Source: Herbiconiux gentiana
GTDB lineage: Bacteria; Actinomycetota; Actinomycetes; Actinomycetales; Microbacteriaceae
DNA: 64,000 bases
NCBI RefSeq assembly: GCF_024978135.1
Contig: NZ_JANTEZ010000006.1
Location: forward strand, 62,001-126,000
Direction of reading: 5' to 3'
A program made the translations under genes and the position numbers. Every line of letters begins with the position of its first letter. Within the stretch, counting starts at the first letter, position 1. Positions 35,923 to 44,600 of the stretch are shown one piece after another. The notes beneath the pieces were generated by a model. That model ran no database searches, had not been told where the DNA came from, and saw nothing but the letters and a program-made list of their open reading frames with translations.

Positions 35923-37314
35923 ATGCCCCCTCTGCCTCCCCAGCCGATCAGCCCCCTCGACGGCCGCTACCGCCCCGCCGTCACCGAGCTCGGCGAGTTC
36001 CTCTCCGAGGCCGGCCTGAACCGCGCCCGCGTTCGCGTCGAGATCGACTGGCTGCTCTTCCTCACCGAGCACCGGATGTTCGGCTCCACGCCGCTCGAGC
36101 CCCAGCTCGTCACCGAGCTGCGCGCCGTCGTCGACGACTTCGGGCAGGCCGACATCGACCGCATCGCCGAGCTCGAGGCGACGACCCGCCACGACGTCAA
36201 GGCGGTCGAGTACTTCGTGCGCGAGAAGCTCGCGGCGCTCGACCTGAACGACGTCGCCGAGCTCACCCACTTCGGCTGCACCAGCGAGGACATCAACAAC
36301 CTCAGCTACGCCCTGACCATCCGCGACGCCGTCGAGGGCGTCTGGCTGCCCGCGTTCGAGCGTGTGATCGCCGAACTGCGCCGCCAGGCCGTGCTGTACC
36401 GCGACGAGCCGATGCTCGCCCACACCCACGGCCAGCCGGCGACCCCCACCACCATGGGCAAGGAGCTCGCGGTCACCGTGCACCGCCTCGAGCGCGTGAA
36501 GGCGCAGATCGAGGACACCGAGTTCCTCGGCAAGTTCAGCGGAGCCACCGGAACCTTCGCCGCCGACCTGGTCGCCGACCCCTCCGCCGACTGGCAGCGC
36601 ATCTCGCGCGAGTTCGTCACCTCGCTCGGCCTGGTCTGGAACCCGCTGACGACCCAGATCGAGTCGCACGACTGGCAGGCCGAGCTCTACAACCGCATCA
36701 GTCACGCCAACCGCATCCTGCACAACCTCTGCACCGATGTCTGGACGTACATCTCGATCGGCTACTTCACGCAGATCCCGGTGGCGGGTGCCACGGGGTC
36801 GTCGACCATGCCGCACAAGGTGAACCCCATCCGCTTCGAGAACGCCGAGGCGAACCTCGAGCTCTCCAGCGCGCTGCTCGACTCGCTCGCGGCGACCCTC
36901 GTCACCTCGCGCCTGCAGCGCGACCTCACCGACAGCACCACCCAGCGCAACATCGGCGTCGCCCTCGGCCACTCGCTGCTGGCGCTCGACAACATCCTCG
37001 GCGGCCTCGGTCAGATCTCCCTGAACCGGGATGCGCTGGCCCGCGACCTCGACGAGAACTGGGAGGTGCTCGGCGAGGCGATCCAGACGGTCGTGCGCGC
37101 CGAGATCACCGAGGGCCGCTCACAGATCAGCGACCCGTACGCGCTGCTGAAGGAGCTCACCCGCGGTCGCCGGATCGGGCAGGCCGAGCTGGTGGCCTTC
37201 GTCGAGGGCCTCGACATCGGGGCCGAGGCCAAGGCACGGCTCGTGGCGCTCACGCCGGCGGGGTACACGGGGCTGGCGTCGGCGCTGGTCGACCACATCC
37301 TCGACCAGGGCTAG
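35923..37314 (+). CDS. purB: Adenylosuccinate lyase
   Basis: 463 residues of the long, E. coli-like PurB type. The fumarase-superfamily signature GSSTMPHKVNPIRFENAE is present, with catalytic His candidates in HDVKAVEYF and AHTHGQPATPTT. It acts twice in purine synthesis, on SAICAR and adenylosuccinate. No clear ribosome site precedes the ATG (CCCCGCC), so the start could be a few codons off or the mRNA short-leadered. Confidence 0.95.
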   Translation: MPPLPPQPISPLDGRYRPAVTELGEFLSEAGLNRARVRVEIDWLLFLTEHRMFGSTPLEPQLVTELRAVVDDFGQADIDRIAELEATTRHDVKAVEYFVREKLAALDLNDVAELTHFGCTSEDINNLSYALTIRDAVEGVWLPAFERVIAELRRQAVLYRDEPMLAHTHGQPATPTTMGKELAVTVHRLERVKAQIEDTEFLGKFSGATGTFAADLVADPSADWQRISREFVTSLGLVWNPLTTQIESHDWQAELYNRISHANRILHNLCTDVWTYISIGYFTQIPVAGATGSSTMPHKVNPIRFENAEANLELSSALLDSLAATLVTSRLQRDLTDSTTQRNIGVALGHSLLALDNILGGLGQISLNRDALARDLDENWEVLGEAIQTVVRAEITEGRSQISDPYALLKELTRGRRIGQAELVAFVEGLDIGAEAKARLVALTPAGYTGLASALVDHILDQG

Positions 37315-37333
37315 ATCTCGAGGTCGAGCGGAT

Positions 37334-37362
37334 GCCCGGCCGCGCCCCGAGGGCGGCCGGGC
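37334..37362. terminator. Terminator-like hairpin between convergent purB and small membrane gene
   Basis: Perfect ten-base arms GCCCGGCCGC/GCGGCCGGGC with a nine-base loop, lying 19 bases after the purB stop. It could serve both strands; there is no U-run. Confidence 0.6.
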
Positions 37363-37391
37363 GTGGGCGGGCGCCGGCGTGGGCGGCCGCC

Positions 37392-37646
37392 CTAGTGGCC
37401 GAGCGGGCCCTGCTGCGGCTCGTCGCCGTCGATCTCGTGCTGCTCACGGTCGTTCGGCTTGATCGACAGCGAGAGCATCGCCATCACGACGAGCACGACG
37501 ATGAACGCGACACCGAAGAAGATGCCGGCCAGCAGGAACTCGCGCGACACCATCAGCACCACCAGCCCGACGAAGCCGGACAGGATGGCGGACAGGACGA
37601 TCAGCTCGGCCGGCTTCAGCCGGTCGCGCCTCGTTGGTTGGTTCAC
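37392..37646 (-). CDS. Small two-helix membrane protein, unknown function
   Basis: 84 residues: a basic N-terminus (MNQPTRRDRLKPAE), two hydrophobic helices (residues about 16-35 and 39-60) and an acidic C-terminus. It overlaps the preceding gene by four bases. I do not recognise a family; similar small helical proteins are common in this lineage. Confidence 0.7.
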   Translation of the reverse strand: MNQPTRRDRLKPAELIVLSAILSGFVGLVVLMVSREFLLAGIFFGVAFIVVLVVMAMLSLSIKPNDREQHEIDGDEPQQGPLGH

Positions 37647-38233
37647 GATGCCCTTCTGGTGGGTTCAGACCCGGTGGCGGTGACGGACGCCTGCGTTCCC
37701 CAGCGCAGCGACAGGCCGCCGATCACGAGGAACAGGCCGATGACGGCGGAGTAGGCCCCGAGCATCCCGACCGCGAAGACGGGGTCGGTGGGGAAGAAGA
37801 TCAGCACCAGCGCGAACACCACGGTGAGGCCGCCGCCGACGGCCCAGTCGCGCCCGGCCGGGTTCTTGCCCGCCTTGAGGCCCGCGTAGAGCTCGAGGAA
37901 ACCGCCGATGGCGGAGTTCATCGTGGCGCAGAACAGGAGGAAGCCGAGGCCGCCGGCATTGAAGCCGAGGGCCAGGGCGCCGAAGAGCACGCTCGCCATC
38001 CCCTGCACGAGGAACACGACCCGCGTCGACCTCACCGTGATCGTGCGCCACGACAGCACGGCGACGATGAGCCCCGAGACGATCGCGAGCACGCCGTAGG
38101 CGAACAGGCCCACCTGCGCCGAGTGGTTCGGGCTGAACGTGATCACGAGGGCGGTCACGATGAACGGGATCGCCCGGGCCACCGGCACGCCCCAGTAGGG
38201 CGACCGATCGGTGCTGCGGCGGGTCTCGGTCAC
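37643..38233 (-). CDS. Multi-helix membrane protein (HdeD/DUF308-like)
   Basis: 196 residues from GTG at 38233 with about six evenly spaced hydrophobic helices in three hairpins, a layout like HdeD/DUF308 proteins. TATGSEPTRRAS ends it. The start was chosen for GAGG ten bases upstream. It is coupled to the small membrane gene by ATGA. Function unknown; assignment to DUF308 is by helix pattern only. Confidence 0.65.
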   Translation of the reverse strand: MTETRRSTDRSPYWGVPVARAIPFIVTALVITFSPNHSAQVGLFAYGVLAIVSGLIVAVLSWRTITVRSTRVVFLVQGMASVLFGALALGFNAGGLGFLLFCATMNSAIGGFLELYAGLKAGKNPAGRDWAVGGGLTVVFALVLIFFPTDPVFAVGMLGAYSAVIGLFLVIGGLSLRWGTQASVTATGSEPTRRAS

Positions 38234-38271
38234 TCCGGATGCCTCGTTTCGACGGTAGGGATGCCCCCAGT

Positions 38272-40356
38272 CTATTTCGCCCCGGCTGTGTGCCGGGCGC
38301 GAGCGGGCGCCGGGCGCGACGGCCACCAGAACCGGTCCCCCGTGAGGAACACCAGGGCGGGAACGAGCACGGTGCGCACGACGAGGGTATCGAGCAGCAC
38401 GCCGATGCAGACGATCACGCCGATCTGGGTCAGCGCCACCACGGGCAGCACCCCCAGCACCGCGAACACGGCGGCCAGCAGGATGCCCGCACTGGTGATC
38501 ACGCCGCCGGTCGAGCTGAGGGCGCGGACCATCCCCTCCCGCGTGCCGTGGCCGGCCGCCTCCTCCCGCGCCCGGGTGGTGAGGAAGATGTTGTAGTCGA
38601 CGCCGAGCGCCACCAGGAACAGGAACGCGAACAGCACGACGTTCGCGTCGAACGCCGGGAAGCCGAGCACGTTCTGGAACAGCACGTTCGACGCGCCGAG
38701 GCTGGCGAAGAACGTGGCGAGCACGCTGGCGATCAGCAGCACGGGCGCCACCAGCGACCGCAGCAGCAGGGCGAGGATCACGAACACGATCGCCAGGATG
38801 AGCGGGATGATCAGCGCCTGATCGGCCTCGGAGGCGGTGTTCGTGTCGAGCGCCGTCGCGTCGTTGCCGCCCACGAGCGTGTCGGCGAGCTCGCCGCCCG
38901 CGTCGGCGTAGGCGCTGCGGAGGGCGGTGACGGTCGCGAAGGCCGCGTCGCTCTCGGGCTCGGCGTCGAGGGTCACGTCGAGGCGGGTGACACCGGCGGC
39001 GCTCTCCCCGGGGCGCACCGACTCGACGCCCGCCACGCCCTCGGCGAGCGTCGCCGCGTCGGAGGCCACCGCATCCGGGGCGAGCACGATCGTCTGACCG
39101 GTCAGGCCCGCGTTGAATGACTCGTCGATCACGGCCTGGGCCTTCACCGAGTCGGGTCCGCCGATCAGCTGGTCGGTCTGCGAGAGACCCACCTGCACGC
39201 CGATCAGCCCGAGCGACAGCACGCCGATGCCGAGCACCGCGACGATCGCCACCACGGCCGGGCGCTTGGCCACACCACGGCCGAGGCGCATCCACACTCC
39301 CGCCTTCCGGGGGTGGGCCGCCGCGTCCGCCTCGCTCTGCACGCGGGGCACGAAGGGCCAGAACAGGCCACGTCCGCAGACGACCAGCGCCGCCGGCAGC
39401 ACGAGCAGCGCGAACAGGATGGCGATGCCCACTCCGACCGTGCAGGCGAAGCCGAGGGCGCGGTTGCCCGAGAGCTGTGCGAGCAGCAGGGTCAGCAGGC
39501 TCAGGGCGACGGTGCCGCCGCTCGCCGCGATGGCCGGCCCGGCGCTCCGCCAGGCCGTCAGCATCGCGGTGTGCCGGTTCTCCTCGCGGGTGAGCTCCTC
39601 GCGGTAGCGGGCGACGAGCAGCAGGGCGTAGTTCGTGCCGGCGCCGAACACGAGCACCGAGAGGATGCCCCCGATCGACGCGTCGATGGTGATGCCCAGA
39701 GGCTCGGCGAGCGCCGTCACGACGACCCGGGCGAGACCGTCGGCGAGGCCGACCACCACGAGCGGCACGATCCACAGCACCGGGCTGCGGTAGGTGACGA
39801 TGAGCAGGAACGCGACCACCAGCACGGTGACCAGCAGCAGCCGGAAGTCGGCTCCGGCGAAGGCGTTCGAGATGTCGGCCTGGAACCCGACGGGGCCGGT
39901 GAGCAGCGCGGTGAGGCCCTCGGTGCCGGCGTCGGCGTCGGCGCGCACCCGGTCGGCGAGGGCGTTCACGTCGGCGTCCGCATCCGCTTCGAGGGGAACG
40001 GCCACCAGGGCGGCGGTGCCGTCGTCACTGAACTGCGGCACGACGGCCTGGGGCGCGATCGAGTCCTCGGCGAGCCGGCCGGCCGCCTCGGTGACGGATG
40101 CGCGGTCCGACTCGCTGAGGGCGTCGCCACCGCGGGTGTACACGACGAGGGCGGCCGTCGTGTCGGCGTCGGGGAAGTCCTCGAGCAGTGCCGACACCTG
40201 CGCGGCCTCGCTCGACTCCGGCAGTCCGGAGGGCGGGAAGGCGTCGCTCTCGCCCTGCGGGAGCAGCGCGAACAGCAGCGCCACGGCGATCGCGGTCAGG
40301 GCGAGGGTGATCCAGGCCGTGCCCCGGCCGCTGACGAATCGGGCGATGCCCCGCAT
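38272..40356 (-). CDS. MMPL-family transporter
   Basis: 694 residues with the two-bundle RND layout: one helix, extracellular domain 1, a helix set with VFGAGTNYALLLVARYREEL, extracellular domain 2, and a second set with LVALGVDYNIFLTTRAREE. It is probably a drug or lipid exporter. It diverges from a MarR gene with a palindromic operator in the gap, so it is very likely under that repressor. Unlike the other MMPL protein in this window it has no extra C-terminal domain. Confidence 0.9.
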   Translation of the reverse strand: MRGIARFVSGRGTAWITLALTAIAVALLFALLPQGESDAFPPSGLPESSEAAQVSALLEDFPDADTTAALVVYTRGGDALSESDRASVTEAAGRLAEDSIAPQAVVPQFSDDGTAALVAVPLEADADADVNALADRVRADADAGTEGLTALLTGPVGFQADISNAFAGADFRLLLVTVLVVAFLLIVTYRSPVLWIVPLVVVGLADGLARVVVTALAEPLGITIDASIGGILSVLVFGAGTNYALLLVARYREELTREENRHTAMLTAWRSAGPAIAASGGTVALSLLTLLLAQLSGNRALGFACTVGVGIAILFALLVLPAALVVCGRGLFWPFVPRVQSEADAAAHPRKAGVWMRLGRGVAKRPAVVAIVAVLGIGVLSLGLIGVQVGLSQTDQLIGGPDSVKAQAVIDESFNAGLTGQTIVLAPDAVASDAATLAEGVAGVESVRPGESAAGVTRLDVTLDAEPESDAAFATVTALRSAYADAGGELADTLVGGNDATALDTNTASEADQALIIPLILAIVFVILALLLRSLVAPVLLIASVLATFFASLGASNVLFQNVLGFPAFDANVVLFAFLFLVALGVDYNIFLTTRAREEAAGHGTREGMVRALSSTGGVITSAGILLAAVFAVLGVLPVVALTQIGVIVCIGVLLDTLVVRTVLVPALVFLTGDRFWWPSRPAPARARHTAGAK

Positions 40357-40388
40357 GACTGCTCCTTCTCGACGTGAAAGTCACTTGA

Positions 40389-40399
40389 TTGCTAAGCAA
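40389..40399. promoter_or_regulatory. MarR-type palindromic operator
   Basis: TTGCTAAGCAA is a perfect inverted repeat with a one-base centre, in an AT-rich 65-base gap between the divergent MMPL and marR genes. This matches the usual MarR autoregulation layout. Confidence 0.7.
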
Positions 40400-40421
40400 C
40401 TTAACTACATATGGGATTAGC

Positions 40422-40934
40422 ATGTCAGTCATGACCGATGCCCGCAAGTCCGGCAGCACGACCCCGTGGTCGCGCGACGAGCTGCCCGAGAGCGGAATGC
40501 CCGAGGTCTCCCCGATCTCGCAGCAGCTCCGGGAGGTGGACGCCCTCTCGCGCGCCTTCGAACGCCGACTCGGCAGCGTGCTGACCGTGAACCAGACCGA
40601 CCTGACCGCGATGGAGCACCTCATCCAGGACGGGCCCCTCACGCCCAGCGAGCTCGCCACGCGCCTGAAGGTGTCGACCGCCGCCTCGACGCTCGTGGTC
40701 GACCGCCTCGTCGCCCTGGGCCACGCCGAGCGGCACCCGCACGAGCGCGACCGCCGCAAGATCGTCGTGGTGCCGGCGCGCGCCTCGGTCGACCGCACCG
40801 TGCAGGAGCTGCTGCCCGTGATTCTCGGGGTGGCCGCCATCGTGGAGGAGATGCCCGAGGCCGACCGCGAGGTCGTCTCGACCTTCCTCGACCGCGTCGC
40901 CGACGTCTACCGCACCGCCGCCTCCGCCCCCTAG
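40422..40934 (+). CDS. MarR-family transcriptional regulator
   Basis: 170 residues from ATG at 40422 (GGGA six bases upstream; ATG at 40431 is possible). The winged helix is shown by LTPSELATRLKVSTAASTLVVDRLVALGHAERHPHERDRRKIVVV (helix-turn-helix then wing with DRR). A leading TTG-opened frame overlaps the operator and is not real. It probably represses itself and the divergent MMPL exporter until a ligand binds. Confidence 0.88.
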   Translation: MSVMTDARKSGSTTPWSRDELPESGMPEVSPISQQLREVDALSRAFERRLGSVLTVNQTDLTAMEHLIQDGPLTPSELATRLKVSTAASTLVVDRLVALGHAERHPHERDRRKIVVVPARASVDRTVQELLPVILGVAAIVEEMPEADREVVSTFLDRVADVYRTAASAP

Positions 40935-40977
40935 CGCGGGGCGGACCCTGGCCCGCGCCGGCGACCGGCCACGGCAC

Positions 40978-42351
40978 TCAGGCCGGGGGCATGTCCGCGA
41001 AGCGGGAGAAGTGGCCGTGGAAGCCGACCGTGATGGTGGCCGTGGGGCCGTTGCGGTGCTTGGCGACGATGAAGTCGGCCTCGCCCGCGCGCGGGTTGTC
41101 TTTCTCGTAGGCGCCCTCGCGGTGCAGCAGGATGACCATGTCGGCGTCCTGCTCCAGCGAGCCCGACTCGCGGAGGTCGGAGATGGCCGGCTTCTTGTCG
41201 GCGCGCTGCTCGGGGCCACGGTTGAGCTGGGAGAGCGCGATGACCGGCACCTGGAGCTCCTTCGCCATGAGCTTCAGGGCGCGGGAGAACTCCGACACCT
41301 CCTGCTGGCGGCTCTCGACCTTCTTGCCGCTCGTCATGAGCTGCAGGTAGTCGATGACGACCAGCTTCAGGCCGACCTTCTGCTTCAGCCGACGGCACTT
41401 CGCACGGATCTCGACCAGCGTCATGTTGGGGCTGTCGTCGATGTAGAACGGGGCGTCGTTGATGCGGCCGCGGGTGGAGGCCAGCGTCGTCCAGTCCCGG
41501 CCCTCGATGCGGCCCTTGCGCATGCTCTGCAGCGGCACCGAGGCCTCGGCCGAGAGCAGGCGCATGGCGATCTCGGACCGGCCCATCTCGAGCGAGAAGA
41601 AGATCGACGGCATGTCGTTCTTGATCGAGGCCGCCCGGCAGAAGTCGAGCGCGAGCGTCGACTTTCCGAGCGCAGGACGTGCGGCCACGATGATCATCTG
41701 ACCGGGGTGGAAGCCGTTCGTGAGGTTGTCGAGATCGGCGAAGCCCGTGGGCACCCCCGTCATCGAGCCGTCTTTGCCGGCCGCCGCCTCGATCTCGTCG
41801 ATGGCCGCGGTGACGGCGACGGTGAGGGGGACGTAGTCTTCGGCCTCGACGCCGCCGTTGACGGCGTAGACCTCGGCCTGGGCGTTGTTGACGAGGTCGG
41901 TGACCTCGCCCTCGCTGGCGTAGCCCATCTGCACGATGCGCGTGCCCGCCTCGACGAGGCGGCGCAGCACGGCCTTCTCGGAGACGATCTGGGCGTAGTA
42001 GCCGGCGTTGGCGGCGGTGGGAACCAGGCCGGTGAGGGTGTGCAGGTAGTCGGCGCCGCCGGCGCGGCTCAGCTCACCGCTCTTGATGAGCTCGTCGGTG
42101 ACCGCGATGACGTCGGTGGGCTCGCCGTGGGAGTAGAGGTTGAGGATCGCCTCGAAGATGACCTCGTGCTTCGGGATGTAGAAGTCGACGGCCCGCATGA
42201 CCTCGACCACGTCGGCCACGGCGTCCTTCGACAGCAGCATGCCGCCGAGCGCGCTCTGCTCGGCGAGCAGGTCGTGCGGCGGGGTGCGGTCGCCGGCGCG
42301 GGGTGCGCCCTGGCGCTCTTCACCCGCGAGACCGAGATGGGCGATCGACAA
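40978..42351 (-). CDS. dnaB: Replicative DNA helicase DnaB
   Basis: 457 residues without intein. N-terminal domain (PPHDLLAEQSALGGMLLSKDAV), then the RecA-like core with Walker A VAARPALGKSTLAL, KLVVIDYLQLM as Walker B and ALSQLNRGPEQRADKKPAISDLRESGSLEQDADMV for the later motifs (in two parts). The start is TTG at 42351, supported by GGAG eight bases upstream and lack of a better codon. It follows rplI after an unusually long 394-base leader with DnaA-box-like sites. Confidence 0.95.
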   Translation of the reverse strand: MSIAHLGLAGEERQGAPRAGDRTPPHDLLAEQSALGGMLLSKDAVADVVEVMRAVDFYIPKHEVIFEAILNLYSHGEPTDVIAVTDELIKSGELSRAGGADYLHTLTGLVPTAANAGYYAQIVSEKAVLRRLVEAGTRIVQMGYASEGEVTDLVNNAQAEVYAVNGGVEAEDYVPLTVAVTAAIDEIEAAAGKDGSMTGVPTGFADLDNLTNGFHPGQMIIVAARPALGKSTLALDFCRAASIKNDMPSIFFSLEMGRSEIAMRLLSAEASVPLQSMRKGRIEGRDWTTLASTRGRINDAPFYIDDSPNMTLVEIRAKCRRLKQKVGLKLVVIDYLQLMTSGKKVESRQQEVSEFSRALKLMAKELQVPVIALSQLNRGPEQRADKKPAISDLRESGSLEQDADMVILLHREGAYEKDNPRAGEADFIVAKHRNGPTATITVGFHGHFSRFADMPPA

Positions 42352-42455
42352 GGTCTGCTCCGCTTCTGCCGCCCGAGGCGGCTCTGTTCACATCTACCGC
42401 CGACCACCGACAACGGCGGTGGGGAGGGACGCCGGCCCAGACTACGAACGAGCGC

Positions 42456-42606
42456 TGTCCACAATCAAACCGGGCTGTGGATAACTCTGTGGACGATCTG
42501 CGTGAAACGCCGACCGCCGTGTGCACAAGGTGTGGAATGGTCTGTGGAAACTTCCACCAGAAGTAAGACAAAGAGCCTCCTGACCAGGCATATCCCGATT
42601 CCACAG
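42456..42606. promoter_or_regulatory. Cluster of DnaA-box-like sites upstream of dnaB
   Basis: TGTGGATAA at 42476-42484 is a perfect DnaA box on the minus strand. Related cores occur at 42456 (TGTCCACAA), 42489 (TGTGGACGA), 42531 (TGTGGAATG), 42543 (TGTGGAAAC) and 42598 (ATTCCACAG). The 394-base gap 42352-42745 holds these sites plus the rplI terminator and no convincing gene. Confidence 0.6.
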
Positions 42607-42696
42607 AGTGTGGGTTCCCGCATCCCTCGACCACCGGTTGAACCTTCGTCGGAAGGCCGGTTCCTGTGTACAGATGTGGGGACAGTTCGGGCATGC

Positions 42697-42735
42697 AAAA
42701 GGGGTGCCCGAGCCGTTCGGCTCGTGGCACCCCTT
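42697..42735 (-). terminator. Rho-independent terminator after rplI
   Basis: On the minus strand GGGGTGCC/GGCACCCC arms, with an inner GAGCC/GGCTC stem around GTTC, are followed by TTTT. It lies 11 bases after the rplI stop and should separate the rpsF-ssb-rpsR-rplI transcript from dnaB. Confidence 0.85.
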
Positions 42736-42745
42736 CGAGGTACGG

Positions 42746-43198
42746 CTACTTGGCCGCGACCACCTGCAGCGAGATCGTCGCCGAGAGGTCGTCGCGCAGA
42801 CGCACGGTCGCCTCGTGGTTCCCGGTCGCCTTGATGGCGTTCGGGATCTCGATCTTGCGCTTGTCGAGCGAGCCGATGCCGGCCTCCTGCACCGCGTCGG
42901 CGATGTCGGAGGTCTTCACCGAGCCGAACAGACGTCCGCCCTGGCCCGCCTTGACGGTGAGCTTGACGACGGCGTTCTCGAGCGACTGCTTGAGGTGCTG
43001 CGCCTCTTCGATGGTGGCGAGCTCGCGAGCGGAGCGGGCAGCCTTGATCTGCTCGACCTGCTTCTCGCCGCCACGGCTCCACGTCACCGCGAAGCCCTTG
43101 GGGATGAGGTAGTTGCGGGCGAACCCGTTCTTGACCTCAACGACGTCACCGGGCGTACCGAGACCGGTCACCTCGTGGGTGAGGATGATTTTCGACAT
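42746..43198 (-). CDS. rplI: 50S ribosomal protein L9
   Basis: 150 residues, full length. The N-terminal domain has [37 protein letters not shown] (given as [10 protein letters not shown] then [17 protein letters not shown]), followed by a long helix and a C-terminal domain with [20 protein letters not shown]. Last gene of the rpsF operon, 11 bases after rpsR. Confidence 0.97.
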   Translation of the reverse strand: MSKIILTHEVTGLGTPGDVVEVKNGFARNYLIPKGFAVTWSRGGEKQVEQIKAARSARELATIEEAQHLKQSLENAVVKLTVKAGQGGRLFGSVKTSDIADAVQEAGIGSLDKRKIEIPNAIKATGNHEATVRLRDDLSATISLQVVAAK

Positions 43199-43209
43199 GG
43201 TGCTACTCC

Positions 43210-43473
43210 TTAACGGCCAGAGCCGGCGTAGGGCAGAAGCGCCATCTCGCGGGCGTTCTTGACGGCACGGGCGATGAGGCGCTGCTCCTGGACGGAGACA
43301 CCCGTGATACGGCGGGCGCGGATCTTTCCACGCTCCGAGATGAACTTGCGAAGGGTCGCAACGTCCTTGTAGTCGATGACGCCGACCCGGATCGACTTCG
43401 CGGGTGCGGCGTTCTTCGCACCCTTGGCGCCGCGGAGCGGCTTGCGGCGGTCGCCGCTTGACTTTCCAGCCAT
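43210..43473 (-). CDS. rpsR: 30S ribosomal protein S18
   Basis: 87 residues; [26 protein letters not shown] is the conserved core. The first 20 residues are a basic Gly/Ala extension without Cys. It binds S6, whose gene is two genes upstream in the same operon. Confidence 0.96.
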   Translation of the reverse strand: MAGKSSGDRRKPLRGAKGAKNAAPAKSIRVGVIDYKDVATLRKFISERGKIRARRITGVSVQEQRLIARAVKNAREMALLPYAGSGR

Positions 43474-43503
43474 GGTTGGTTCCTGTTCTGAAAGAAGAGA
43501 AGT

Positions 43504-44043
43504 TTAGAAGGGGGTGTCGTCGGCGTAGCTGCCGGGCGTGTTCCAGACGTCGTTCCCGCCGCCTCCGTTGGAGGAGGAGGTCGAGGGCGCGCTGGCTGCC
43601 CAGGGCTCTTCGACGGCCGACTGGCCGCCACGCTGACCGCCACCGTTGTAGTTGCCGCCGCCGCCACCGGCACCGCCGCTGGAGGCACGGGTCACCTGAG
43701 CGGTGGCGTAACGGAGCGAGGGACCGATCTCGTCGACCTCGAGCTCGATCGAGGTGCGCTTCTCGCCCTCTTTCGTCTCGTAGGAGCGCTGACGCAGACG
43801 ACCGGTCGCGACGACACGGCTGCCCTTCGTGAGCGACCCGGCGACGTGCTCGGCGAACTCACGCCACACCGAGGCCCGGAGGAACAGCGCTTCGCCGTCC
43901 TTCCAGTCGTTCGACGCGCGGTCGAAGGTGCGAGGCGTCGAGGCGATCGTGAAGTTCGCGACCGCGAGCCCGTTCTGCGTGTAGCGCAGCTCAGGATCGG
44001 CGGTGAGGTTGCCCACCACGGTGATGACGGTTTCGCCGGCCAT
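43504..44043 (-). CDS. ssb: Single-stranded DNA-binding protein
   Basis: 179 residues. OB-fold (residues 1-110) from [22 protein letters not shown]; a Gly/Asn/Ser-rich linker (about 118-165); and the acidic protein-interaction tip DDTPF. It sits between rpsF and rpsR, the usual actinobacterial position, seven bases after rpsF. Confidence 0.97.
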   Translation of the reverse strand: MAGETVITVVGNLTADPELRYTQNGLAVANFTIASTPRTFDRASNDWKDGEALFLRASVWREFAEHVAGSLTKGSRVVATGRLRQRSYETKEGEKRTSIELEVDEIGPSLRYATAQVTRASSGGAGGGGGNYNGGGQRGGQSAVEEPWAASAPSTSSSNGGGGNDVWNTPGSYADDTPF

Positions 44044-44049
44044 GTCGGA

Positions 44050-44442
44050 CTACTCGCCGGCCTCGGCCTTGACGGCGGGCTTCGCGGGAGCGGCAGCCTT
44101 GCGGGCGGCCTTCTCTGCAGCCAGCTTCGACGCGGCGGCGACCTGGGCCATGCCCTCTTCGGCCCGCAGCACCTTGGTGCGCATGACGGCCTCGGACAGC
44201 TTCAGCTGACGGTCGAGCTCCTTGGTCGCGTCGGAGGACGCGGTCAGGTTGACGACGGCGTAGATGCCTTCGGTCTTCTTGTTGATCTCGTAGGCCAGGC
44301 GACGCCGGCCCCAGATGTCGACCTTGTCCACGGTGCCACCATCCGTGCGGATGACGTTGAGGAACTTGTCGAGGCTCGGTGCCACGGTGCGCTCGTCGAT
44401 CTCGGGATCGAGGATGACCATGAGTTCGTACTGATGCGTCAC
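44050..44442 (-). CDS. rpsF: 30S ribosomal protein S6
   Basis: 130 residues from GTG at 44442 with a strong GGAGGTGGG upstream. [20 protein letters not shown] and [21 protein letters not shown] are the S6 core; the last 30 residues are an Ala/Lys-rich extension. It opens the rpsF-ssb-rpsR-rplI operon. Confidence 0.97.
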   Translation of the reverse strand: MTHQYELMVILDPEIDERTVAPSLDKFLNVIRTDGGTVDKVDIWGRRRLAYEINKKTEGIYAVVNLTASSDATKELDRQLKLSEAVMRTKVLRAEEGMAQVAAASKLAAEKAARKAAAPAKPAVKAEAGE

Positions 44443-44600
44443 AAACCCACCTCCTTCGGACTAGAACGGCCACAGAATCTCTGTGACAGGAGGGTTATGC
44501 ATCTGCCCCGCACCCGCGTGGAGAGTTCCACCAGGCACAGGACAACTTCCATACCCTACCAGAAGCACTGTTCCCGGCGCTCGTGTGTCAGGGTCGGACT

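Noticed and set aside
42320-42730. 136-codon minus-strand open frame in the dnaB leader
   Set aside because: No family resemblance, overlaps the dnaB start and the DnaA-box cluster, and its codon use is unlike that of neighbouring genes.
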